Positions 8,762 to 17,005 of a DNA stretch of 64,000 bases are shown here, piece after piece (the stretch's first letter is position 1; the number at the start of each line of letters is the position of its first letter). The DNA lies in NCBI RefSeq assembly GCF_009829075.1, contig NZ_WUQZ01000002.1, positions 1-64,000 on the forward strand, read 5' to 3'. The position numbers and the translations under genes were made by a program. The DNA comes from Sphingobacterium composti (GTDB lineage Bacteria; Bacteroidota; Bacteroidia; Sphingobacteriales; Sphingobacteriaceae). The notes beneath the pieces are model-generated. The model was not told the DNA's origin. It saw only the letters and a list, made by a program, of their open reading frames with translations, and ran no database searches.

Positions 8762-10960
8762 ATGACGTTATCAATTTGGAGATATGCGCATTTAGCATTA
8801 GCGTTAATATCTTCTGTTTTTATGCTGATACTTGCGATCACAGGAGTCATCTTGGCCTTCGATGCTGTTCAAGAGAAAACTCCTCCCTATCGCGTAGACA
8901 ATTTTGGTGATATTACCCTCGCGCAAAGCCTTCCAGCTTTGCGCGAGGCATATTTTGAAGTCCTGCAAGTCACTGTAGATCACAATGATTTCGTAGTGAT
9001 CGAAGCTATGGATGAGGATGGGAACCCACTTAAAGCTTATATCAACCCATTAACGGGCGAAAAGCTTGGTGAAGTAATTCCAAAATCACAATTTATCCAA
9101 TGGACTACGGCACTTCACCGTTCTCTTTTCTTAAAAGAAACTGGACGTACAATCGTTGGCATCGTTTCATTTTTGTTGTTATTGATTACCATTAGTGGTT
9201 TAATTTTGATAATCAAACGCCAACAAGGTTTCAGACATTTTTTCGACAAAATCAATAAAGACTTCTTTTCGCAATATTTCCACGTCGTAACAGGAAGATG
9301 GTTATTGATTCCAGTGCTGATGATAGCATTGACTGGAACTGTAATTTTTATGGTTCGTTTGGAATTTTTCAAAAAGGAAAATATAGAAATAAATCATAAT
9401 CCCATTTCAGATGAAGCTATCAGCAAAGAATTAGCCGATATTGATTATTTCAAAAACACGAAATTGGCTGATGTGGAGAAAATTGAGTTTCCATTTATTC
9501 CTGACGATGCCGCTGAACCTTTTATCATTACACTAAAAGATAGAACAATTTCTATTAATCAAGTGAATGGCGACATCATGCAGGAAACCAAATTTCCATA
9601 TACCGTCGCATTAGAAAAACTCAATATTGATTTACATACTGGACGGACCAATATAATTTGGGCAATAATTTTGGGTTTAGCTTCGCTGAATATTGTGTTC
9701 TTCATGTATACAGGTTTTGTGATTACCTTTAAGCGTACGCGTACCAAAATCAAGAACAAATATAAAGCGGAAAATGCCGAAATTATTATTCTAGTAGGTT
9801 CGGAAAATGGTTCTACCCTATTTTTTGCCAATAAAGTTCACAAACAATTACTTTCGGATGGTAAACGTTCATTCTTAACAGAAATGAACCATTATAAATC
9901 TTATCCCGAAGCAAAACATTTGTTGATTTTTACTTCAACATACGGTTTGGGAGATGCGCCGACAAACGCGACGAAATTTGAAGAGCTACTTACTAGGTTT
10001 CCGCAAAAACAAGATATACATTTTAGTGTCGTGGGATTTGGCTCTAAAGCTTATGTTGACTTCTGTGCCTATGCACAACACGTGGAACAGTTATTAGAAA
10101 AACAACTTTGGGCTAAAAAATTAGTGGATTTAAATACCGTAAACGACCGCTCGTCTGCTGATTTTGTAAATTGGGTTCAACAATGGTCGGAAAAATCCCT
10201 ACACGCCCTCGCTACTGCTCCAACTGTATACAGCAACAAAGCTCCACGTCTTAAGAAATTTAAAGTTATCGCAAAGACCGCTGTTTCAGAAGACAATTCT
10301 ACTTTCAAAATCATTCTGAAACCACTAAACAACCTGAAATTTGATTCAGGTGATTTGTTAGCCATTTATCCTGCTAAAGATAACAGAGAGCGTTTCTACT
10401 CGATTGGTCGAAATGGAAAAGATGTACAGCTCATTGTTAAGTTATTTCCCGATGGTTTGGGCTCGAGTTTTTTATATAATTTGGCTATAAATGAAATCAC
10501 CGAAGCTCGACTAATGACAAATCCGAATTTTCACTTGCCAAAATTAGCACCTAAAGTGGCGATGATTTCGAACGGAACGGGTATTGCGCCTTTCTTGGGA
10601 ATGGTTATCAACAATAAGGGGCTTACAGATATTCATCTCTATTCGGGATTCAGAATGAATAATTCACTTACCGAATCTTATAAAAATTTTGCAAAAGAAT
10701 ATCAATCAAAAGGGCAACTTAATCGTTTTGAACTCGCATTTTCGAGAGAAAACAATAAAATGTACGTTATGGACTTGATTCTTCGCGATTACTTTTTCTT
10801 CGCGAATTTGTTGCAAGAAGGGGGAGTTATTATGATTTGTGGCGCTTTGAAAATGCAAAAAGATGTAGAGAAAACATTGAATGAAATTACCACCAATCAT
10901 CACGGAAAGCCGCTACAATTCTATATTGACAATAATCAAATTTTAACAGATTGTTATTAA
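8762..10960 (+). CDS. PepSY-TM / flavodoxin / NADPH-flavin reductase fusion
   Basis: A 732-residue inner-membrane protein. Residues 1-330 are a PepSY transmembrane module with about four helices (roughly 10-35, 128-152, 178-200, 298-322) and His residues near helix ends (H10, H119, H174, H292) that could ligate haem. From about residue 340 there is a flavodoxin domain (IIILVGSENGSTLFF), and from about 490 an FAD- and NADPH-binding module like the CysJ sulphite reductase flavoprotein (RFYSIGR, then SNGTGIAPFLG). The expected role is to move electrons from cytoplasmic NADPH through FAD, FMN and haem across the membrane. Related proteins reduce ferric siderophores or feed periplasmic reductases. 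The ApbE ORF overlaps its 3' end, so coexpression is likely. Confidence 0.9.
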   Translation: MTLSIWRYAHLALALISSVFMLILAITGVILAFDAVQEKTPPYRVDNFGDITLAQSLPALREAYFEVLQVTVDHNDFVVIEAMDEDGNPLKAYINPLTGEKLGEVIPKSQFIQWTTALHRSLFLKETGRTIVGIVSFLLLLITISGLILIIKRQQGFRHFFDKINKDFFSQYFHVVTGRWLLIPVLMIALTGTVIFMVRLEFFKKENIEINHNPISDEAISKELADIDYFKNTKLADVEKIEFPFIPDDAAEPFIITLKDRTISINQVNGDIMQETKFPYTVALEKLNIDLHTGRTNIIWAIILGLASLNIVFFMYTGFVITFKRTRTKIKNKYKAENAEIIILVGSENGSTLFFANKVHKQLLSDGKRSFLTEMNHYKSYPEAKHLLIFTSTYGLGDAPTNATKFEELLTRFPQKQDIHFSVVGFGSKAYVDFCAYAQHVEQLLEKQLWAKKLVDLNTVNDRSSADFVNWVQQWSEKSLHALATAPTVYSNKAPRLKKFKVIAKTAVSEDNSTFKIILKPLNNLKFDSGDLLAIYPAKDNRERFYSIGRNGKDVQLIVKLFPDGLGSSFLYNLAINEITEARLMTNPNFHLPKLAPKVAMISNGTGIAPFLGMVINNKGLTDIHLYSGFRMNNSLTESYKNFAKEYQSKGQLNRFELAFSRENNKMYVMDLILRDYFFFANLLQEGGVIMICGALKMQKDVEKTLNEITTNHHGKPLQFYIDNNQILTDCY

Positions 10961-10977
10961 TACAAACATATTCATTT

Positions 10978-11949
10978 ATGAAAGATGGCTTAGCTTTAGC
11001 TATTCTATCTTTTCTGTTTATTCCATTTTCAGCACTTGGACAATCGAAGATTGAAGTCGTTCGTAATGTCATTTTGATGGGATCTCAATTCCAAATTACG
11101 ATTGTTTCTGCCGACAGTTCTTTCGCAAATACACAAATAGATTTAGCCATTGAAGAAATCGTACGCATCGAAAATCTTATTTCAGAATGGCGACCGCATA
11201 CGCAAGTTTCGGAAGTCAATCGAAATGCGGGCATAAAGCCTGTTAAAGTCGACAAAGAACTTTTTGATTTGACCAAAAGGGCGTTGGACTATTCCAAAAT
11301 GTCGAATGGTGCTTTTGATATCAGCACCGCAGCGATGGACAAAGTTTGGCAATTCGATGGCTCGATGATAGAAAAACCTTCGGAAGAGAGCATTAAGAAA
11401 TCCATTGAGAAAGTCGGTTATCAGCATATAATTTTAGATTCTGTTCAATCCACTATTTACCTCGATAAAGAAGGGATGAAAATTGGATTTGGCTCAATTG
11501 GGAAAGGTTATGCAGCTGACAAAGGCCGTGAACTTTTAAAATCTCTTGGCGTCCAAAGCGGAATTGTAAATGCATCTGGCGATATTGCAACTTGGGGTTC
11601 TCAAGCCAACGGTAAACCCTGGAAAATAGGTATTAAAAATCCTTTTAAAAGACACGGAATTGCTAAAGTGTTAAAACTTAAAGAATCGGCACTCGCAACA
11701 TCGGGTAGTTATGAAAAGTATGCCGAAATCGATGGCATTCGCTATGCTCACATTATCAACCCCAAAACAGGCTATCCTTCCACAGGATTAACCAGTGTAA
11801 CCATATACGGTCCTTCCGCTGAATTTGCGAACGCCTTAAGCACTTCCATTATGGTATTAGGCGAAAGAGAAGGTAAGAAATTAACGAAGAAATATCCCAA
11901 GTATAAGTATTTGTTTATTACGGACAAGGGTAAAATTATTAAACAATAA
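10978..11949 (+). CDS. apbE: ApbE family FAD:protein FMN transferase
   Basis: ApbE cleaves FAD and attaches FMN covalently to Thr or Ser of exported proteins. I start at 10978 (MKDGLALAILSFLF), which gives a 323-residue protein with a signal peptide ending SALGQ; the open frame reaches back to 10951 but adds nothing signal-like. Family landmarks are MGSQFQI near the start, SNGAFDIST, GSIGKGYAADKG, VNASGDIATWG and HIINPKTGYPS. The Asp that binds metal in many ApbE proteins, in a DALxT context, reads ANALST here. Being last in the operon after the DUF2271 gene, its likely substrate is Ser93 of that protein. Confidence 0.92.
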   Translation: MKDGLALAILSFLFIPFSALGQSKIEVVRNVILMGSQFQITIVSADSSFANTQIDLAIEEIVRIENLISEWRPHTQVSEVNRNAGIKPVKVDKELFDLTKRALDYSKMSNGAFDISTAAMDKVWQFDGSMIEKPSEESIKKSIEKVGYQHIILDSVQSTIYLDKEGMKIGFGSIGKGYAADKGRELLKSLGVQSGIVNASGDIATWGSQANGKPWKIGIKNPFKRHGIAKVLKLKESALATSGSYEKYAEIDGIRYAHIINPKTGYPSTGLTSVTIYGPSAEFANALSTSIMVLGEREGKKLTKKYPKYKYLFITDKGKIIKQ

Positions 11950-12037
11950 AAGCTTTTTCTATTTCACAATTAGCTGGTATCAGGGATAAAATTACCCGAT
12001 TATTATCCCAACATTTGTGCTATAAATAAAAACTATT

Positions 12038-13393
12038 ATGAAAAAAATCACACTAGCTATTTTTATATTATTTGGCGTAACTTATAATTTGTTCGCACAG
12101 AATCTAAATGTATTTGACGTAAAATATTTAATAAATGTTCAGGAAGAAATTGCGGGAAACGATAAAGCTAATCCGTATATACACGTTTATACGAATAAAG
12201 ATTATGCTTTAATCAAATCACAATTAATGTTGGATAATTATGATTATCTCATCAACAAAAGTGAAGATTCTCTTTATACTCTTATCAATCATGATAAAAA
12301 AAATTACTTGCATGCCACTAATAGCTACGGTATTTTAGACTTCTATGATATCGACCTATCTTCAACCAAAACAAAAACAATACAAGGATACTCATGTCGT
12401 CTAGCTACAGTAAAATACACTGAAGAGGAAGGTTTAGGTTTGGATATTTGGTATTGTCCTGAAATCCCATATTTTGATTTAACAAACTTTGCTTTTTTAA
12501 AGAAGATACCCGGAATAGCGTTAGAAATGTCTACAGAAAATTTTACAATTGAAGCTTTCGAAGTAAACAAAAATACGCTACCGCTAAGTACCTTCGAAAT
12601 TCCAGAAGATTATACAGAAATGGAAGTTGATGCTGCTGTTGAAGTTGCGTATAATGATATTGGAGAAGATAGATTTTACTACGAAGACGAGACAGGCACA
12701 TATTTTGGACTAAAAGATGCAGACGGAAATGTACTAACACAACCTATTTATTTCAGTATGTCACCATTCAATGGCGCAGTAAGTATAGTCACGAATGATG
12801 AAGGTAAATACGGTGCTATTGATATTGATGGAAAAGAGATTATGCCACTCCAATATGATTATCTGCTCTACGATGGCGTCAGTAATCAATATCAGTTTTC
12901 TATAAATGGAAAATTTGGTTTAATAGAAGATGGTAAAATATTAATACCAGCTGAATATGAATTGGTTAATTTTATGAAAAGTGATTTAGCCATTTTTACC
13001 AAAAATTTAAAAGACGGATTAATAAATAGAGAAAACAAAGTATTAATACCCGCTAAATACGATAATATTTTGGATAACTCTGCAGATGTATTTGTTGTGC
13101 AAGATTCCGATGCCTTGATGAGCTTATATAGCATTCCATCAGGTAAAAAATTAGCATCCAAATATGATTCGATAAGCCTTGGTACTGATGACGACCCTAT
13201 ATTAGTGGAGAAAAATGGTAAATACGGCTATATCAACAAACAAGGAAAAATTATTATTCCTATTCAATATGCCTACGCTACCACCTTTAATGAGGGGTAT
13301 GCCGTGGTTGCTGTAAATGATGATTTAGAAGATGTACACTATATAGATTCTACTGCTAGAAAAATTGACCCAAGTGAGTTTGAAGACCAATAA
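12038..13393 (+). CDS. Exported WG-repeat protein with a DUF4412/GLPGLI-like N-terminus
   Basis: 451 residues with a signal peptide (MKKITLAIFILFGVTYNLFAQ). Residues 22-195 resemble the exported DUF4412/GLPGLI-type domain of Bacteroidota: a GYSCRLATVKY segment, an IWYCPEI stretch and an FEIPEDYTEM end. From about 220 to 440 there are five or six WG (KWG) repeats, each with a G-K-Y/F-G core followed by an I-P-x-x-Y-D-x segment. WG repeats are thought to form a beta-propeller-like binding surface. No enzyme motif is visible. A terminator-like hairpin follows at 13422. Confidence 0.85.
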   Translation: MKKITLAIFILFGVTYNLFAQNLNVFDVKYLINVQEEIAGNDKANPYIHVYTNKDYALIKSQLMLDNYDYLINKSEDSLYTLINHDKKNYLHATNSYGILDFYDIDLSSTKTKTIQGYSCRLATVKYTEEEGLGLDIWYCPEIPYFDLTNFAFLKKIPGIALEMSTENFTIEAFEVNKNTLPLSTFEIPEDYTEMEVDAAVEVAYNDIGEDRFYYEDETGTYFGLKDADGNVLTQPIYFSMSPFNGAVSIVTNDEGKYGAIDIDGKEIMPLQYDYLLYDGVSNQYQFSINGKFGLIEDGKILIPAEYELVNFMKSDLAIFTKNLKDGLINRENKVLIPAKYDNILDNSADVFVVQDSDALMSLYSIPSGKKLASKYDSISLGTDDDPILVEKNGKYGYINKQGKIIIPIQYAYATTFNEGYAVVAVNDDLEDVHYIDSTARKIDPSEFEDQ

Positions 13394-13421
13394 CTTTTCA
13401 TTTTATAAACCTTATTTTAGT

Positions 13422-13449
13422 GCCTCATACTAATACGATGAGGCCTTTT
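13422..13449 (+). terminator. Terminator-like hairpin between the WG gene and the kinase
   Basis: GCCTCAT at 13422-13428 pairs with ATGAGGC at 13438-13444, followed by CTTTT. It overlaps two upstream in-frame ATGs of the kinase frame, which is why the kinase start is placed after it at 13456. Confidence 0.6.
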
Positions 13450-13455
13450 AATAAA

Positions 13456-15693
13456 ATGTACAAGATTGTTGCTTTCATATTTGTCTATTTGACTTGTATT
13501 CTTACGAATAGAATATGGGCACAGGAGAATGTCGTACCTCTCGAGCAACAATATAGAAACGCCAAAATTGGGACTGCCACAAGATTCGAAGCTGCTGCTG
13601 ATTATATCAAATTCCTATTTTTCAATAATCAAAAAGAAAAGGCTTTTGAAATTTTAAAAGTAGAAACAAATCTGGCGACGAAACTACATGACGGGAAATT
13701 TGCTGCAACATTATACACCATTTCATCCATTCTTAATTTACTAGATGATAATCTACATACTTCGCAAGAAGCTTCCAGAACTGCCATTCATTATGCCAAC
13801 AAAACCACTGACGCTGAAACAAAAGGCTATGTAGCTTATGGTCAAGGTTGGACCAATGCACGTACAGAAAAAGAGAACCAAGCTGTCAAAAGTTTTCTGG
13901 AAGCCCTCTCCTACTACGAAAAAGCCAAACCCAGCAAAAACCTATTTCAGAGAAAGTTGAGTGTATTCACTGAACTTTCTTCCATCTACGCCAATTGGCA
14001 GGAATACAATCTGCAAGAGAAATACACGTTAGCGGCATTGCAATTGGCCAATAAAGAAAATGACCCTAATTCTATTTTCAATGCGAATATGGCAATGGGA
14101 TTTTTGCGTGAGCAACAATACAATCTCAGTATTCAGGATAAAAAAATCCTAAAAGAAGCCGAAAAATATTATCTGAAAGCTTTGGAAACCTTCGAAAGTA
14201 ATCGTTCGAAAATGTCTATACCCTCAGATTTATCCTATGTAGCGAATAATCTGGCACACCTCTATCTAAATTATTTTCCCGAACAAAATGAAGCATTGGT
14301 ACAGAAATATGCGGATTTGGCTATTCAACAAGGAAAATTAACGGAACAGCATCAGCATGTGGCTTCTGCCAATGGTATTCTCGCGGATTTGTATCTCAAG
14401 AAAGGTAATGCTGAAAAAGCCAAAAGTCATTTGCTGGCAGCCATAGCAGAATTGGAGCAAAACAATATAGAGGCGCCGCTGACGAAGATGAATGTATTGG
14501 AACGTCTCAGTGAGATACATGAACAAGAAGGAAATTATAGAGAAGCATTACGTTATCACAAAACCTATTTAAACCTTTTTCAATCCTTTTTTGACCAAGA
14601 AAAAAGTACACAGGCAAAAAAAATAGAAGCTCAATATCAGCAGGATAAACATAACCAGGAGTTGCTTTCCTTACAATTGGAAGGACAGAAAAAAGAAAAA
14701 AGAATTCTAGAAATGAACTTATTGAATCTGCAACAAGTTCAACAATTAGAAAAATTCAAATTATTGCAAGACAATCAGCAGAAAGAAATTGAATTAGCAG
14801 CTTTAGAGAAATTAAAGCAAGAACAAGAACTGAAATTATCCAAACTAGAATCGTTCAACAAACAACAGGAAATCGAGCTGTACAAATCCGAGATAAGCCA
14901 CAAAGAACGTATCAACTTATTCTACATTGGCATCGCCGTGGTGGTAAGTTTACTATTACTAGCCTTTATATATGCTTATATACAACGTTCAAAAAGTTTG
15001 CGACAACAGCAAAGCATTTATGCGTTAGAGCTGGAGAAAGAAAGACAAAACTCAAAAATTTCGAACCTGACGACCATGCTTGATGCTCAAGAACGAGAAA
15101 GAGGACGGTTAGCGCGTGATTTGCACGATGGATTAGGAGGATTATTGTCTGGTGCCAAAATGAACTTATCCTTGCTCAAGGATTCACAAACAGCACTTTC
15201 AAATGATAATATCACACATTCTATCTCTAAACTCGACCTTGCTGTCGATGAATTGAGACGTGTAGCGCACAATCTTATGCCCGATTTATTAGAAAAATAC
15301 GGTTTACAAGAAGCGTTAACAGATTATGCGAGCAGAATGTCCAACAGCTCATTGGATATTGATGTACAGTTTCTACATTATGAAGATAATCTTCCGAAAT
15401 CCCAGCAACTACTCGTTTACAGGATTATTCAAGAATTGGTAAATAATGTGATTAAGCATGCCGAAGCATCACAAATCATTATACAACTCATCGAATATGA
15501 TACGCATTATCAAGTTGTGGTCGAAGATGATGGCAAGGGATTTGACCTGCAAAATAAGCTTAGCAAATCGGCTGGATTGCATAATATTCAGTCCAGAATA
15601 GAATTTTTGAAAGGTAAAGTTTCGATTGATTCACAACCCGACCTTGGCACTTCAATAGATATACAGTTCCCAAAAACGAATACACATGATTAG
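13456..15693 (+). CDS. TPR-containing sensor histidine kinase (NarX/DesK type)
   Basis: About 745 residues from the ATG at 13456, which gives a clean signal peptide (MYKIVAFIFVYLTC, ending IWAQ); earlier in-frame ATGs lie in a terminator hairpin. The periplasmic part, up to about residue 400, is tetratricopeptide repeats, followed by a Gln/Glu/Lys-rich coiled coil and one transmembrane helix (FYIGIAVVVSLLLLAFIY). The kinase core is of the HisKA_3 class, with the phospho-acceptor His in RLARDLHDGLGG and an ATPase domain with NNVIKHA, EDDGKGFD and GLHNIQSRI. The gene overlaps the next regulator by 8 bases (ATGATTAG), the classic sign of a cognate pair. The signal it senses is unknown. Confidence 0.92.
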   Translation: MYKIVAFIFVYLTCILTNRIWAQENVVPLEQQYRNAKIGTATRFEAAADYIKFLFFNNQKEKAFEILKVETNLATKLHDGKFAATLYTISSILNLLDDNLHTSQEASRTAIHYANKTTDAETKGYVAYGQGWTNARTEKENQAVKSFLEALSYYEKAKPSKNLFQRKLSVFTELSSIYANWQEYNLQEKYTLAALQLANKENDPNSIFNANMAMGFLREQQYNLSIQDKKILKEAEKYYLKALETFESNRSKMSIPSDLSYVANNLAHLYLNYFPEQNEALVQKYADLAIQQGKLTEQHQHVASANGILADLYLKKGNAEKAKSHLLAAIAELEQNNIEAPLTKMNVLERLSEIHEQEGNYREALRYHKTYLNLFQSFFDQEKSTQAKKIEAQYQQDKHNQELLSLQLEGQKKEKRILEMNLLNLQQVQQLEKFKLLQDNQQKEIELAALEKLKQEQELKLSKLESFNKQQEIELYKSEISHKERINLFYIGIAVVVSLLLLAFIYAYIQRSKSLRQQQSIYALELEKERQNSKISNLTTMLDAQERERGRLARDLHDGLGGLLSGAKMNLSLLKDSQTALSNDNITHSISKLDLAVDELRRVAHNLMPDLLEKYGLQEALTDYASRMSNSSLDIDVQFLHYEDNLPKSQQLLVYRIIQELVNNVIKHAEASQIIIQLIEYDTHYQVVVEDDGKGFDLQNKLSKSAGLHNIQSRIEFLKGKVSIDSQPDLGTSIDIQFPKTNTHD

Positions 15694-16315
15694 AATAGTT
15701 ATTACAGATGACCATCCTTTATTAATGGAAGGATTGAAAAATATACTTGCTCAACAAGACGATTTTGAGATTGTGAATTGCTATGCATCGTCATCGGATT
15801 TGTTTTTAGGACTGAAAAAAGACCAAGCCGATATCTTGTTGCTGGATATTAATTTATCAGATAGCAATAGCTTAGACATTATTGAGGAGCTTATCCATAA
15901 ATATCCCGACATGCGCATTATTATGTTGAGTGTTCACAATGAATTCGCGGTAATCAATAGTGCTTTGCAAAAAGGGGCTTACGGCTATATTCAAAAAAAT
16001 GCGAACATTGAGGAGATAATTTCAGGAATAGAATTTGTTTTGCAGGGCAAAAAATTTCTGTGCAAGCAAACAAAATCGGTTATGGACAAAAAAAGCCAGT
16101 CCGATTTGAAAGTCATTCCCAAACTAACGCGTCGAGAAAAAGAAATTTTGGTCGAAGCAGCTTCTGGACTGACGACACCACAGATAGCTGAAAAGCTATT
16201 TATAAGCCCACATACTGTAGAAAGTCATCGAAAAAATTTAATCGTCAAGTTCAAAACCAGCAACCTTACAACAGCGATTAAATTAGCCTTAGAATACGGA
16301 ATTATTAGGGCTTAG
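15686..16315 (+). CDS. NarL/FixJ-type response regulator
   Basis: 209 residues: a receiver domain with acidic D8/D9 and the phospho-accepting Asp54 (ILLLDINLSDS), the conserved Lys in GYIQKNA, then a LuxR-type helix-turn-helix from about residue 145 (LTRREKEILVEAASGLTTPQ, then SPHTVESHRKNL). It is the partner of the overlapping TPR kinase. Targets are unknown. Genes of unknown function begin about 115 bp downstream on the same strand, so they are candidates. Confidence 0.93.
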   Translation: MIRIVITDDHPLLMEGLKNILAQQDDFEIVNCYASSSDLFLGLKKDQADILLLDINLSDSNSLDIIEELIHKYPDMRIIMLSVHNEFAVINSALQKGAYGYIQKNANIEEIISGIEFVLQGKKFLCKQTKSVMDKKSQSDLKVIPKLTRREKEILVEAASGLTTPQIAEKLFISPHTVESHRKNLIVKFKTSNLTTAIKLALEYGIIRA

Positions 16316-16431
16316 CAATTGCAATTAACGGTTTTGAGAAGGATTATTCCGATTTTCTCCGAACCGAAAGTGGTTACAAATTAATCAGTGTTACACTAAG
16401 AAATGCCGCTTTAATCCTTTAATTACGATTT

Positions 16432-16980
16432 ATGAAAAAATTTGCTGCTTATTTATTTTTATTCGTTTGGGTTTTGGTTGGATGTAATGAGTTAAAACAA
16501 TCCAATACATTAACGATTGATGAAAGTTTTACCATAAAAGAATTGACATTAAAACAAACTACGCCTGAAGCATTTTTAAAAACGATAAAAAATTTCAACA
16601 TTCATTTTAATGAAGAATTTATAGAACGATATGAAAACTATTCGCTTTCTGACACCCTTTATTTGTGTGGTAATGACGAGCGTTTGGATGGAACAAGACG
16701 TATTTACAGAAACGACTCTTTAGATGTAGCATTTATTTTTAAACTACACGAAAACAAATTTTTACTTAAAGAATATGCGATTGGCGATTTTTCATTCGTT
16801 TCTTTTAAAACCATCAATCCCAATCAGCTTTCAAAAGCATATTACCAAAAACAAGCCAACTATTTCTTTGATGATTCTTTTGAATTTTCTAACGATTCTA
16901 TTTATCGCACCGTTTATTATCAAACAGTCGACAATCATTCATTAAAAACAAAAGCAATAAAAGTTCAAGCAAATTTTTAG
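16432..16980 (+). CDS. Small lipoprotein, unknown function
   Basis: 182 residues. The start MKKFAAYLFLFVWVLVGC has a lipobox with Cys18, so the protein is probably lipidated. The rest is acidic and rich in Asn, Phe and Tyr, with no motif I recognise. It opens a run of four same-strand genes (gaps of 25, 11 and 4 bp) that appear to be one transcription unit. No function is proposed. Confidence 0.75.
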   Translation: MKKFAAYLFLFVWVLVGCNELKQSNTLTIDESFTIKELTLKQTTPEAFLKTIKNFNIHFNEEFIERYENYSLSDTLYLCGNDERLDGTRRIYRNDSLDVAFIFKLHENKFLLKEYAIGDFSFVSFKTINPNQLSKAYYQKQANYFFDDSFEFSNDSIYRTVYYQTVDNHSLKTKAIKVQANF

Positions 16981-17005
16981 AAAATTTAGAAATCAATAAC
17001 CCACT

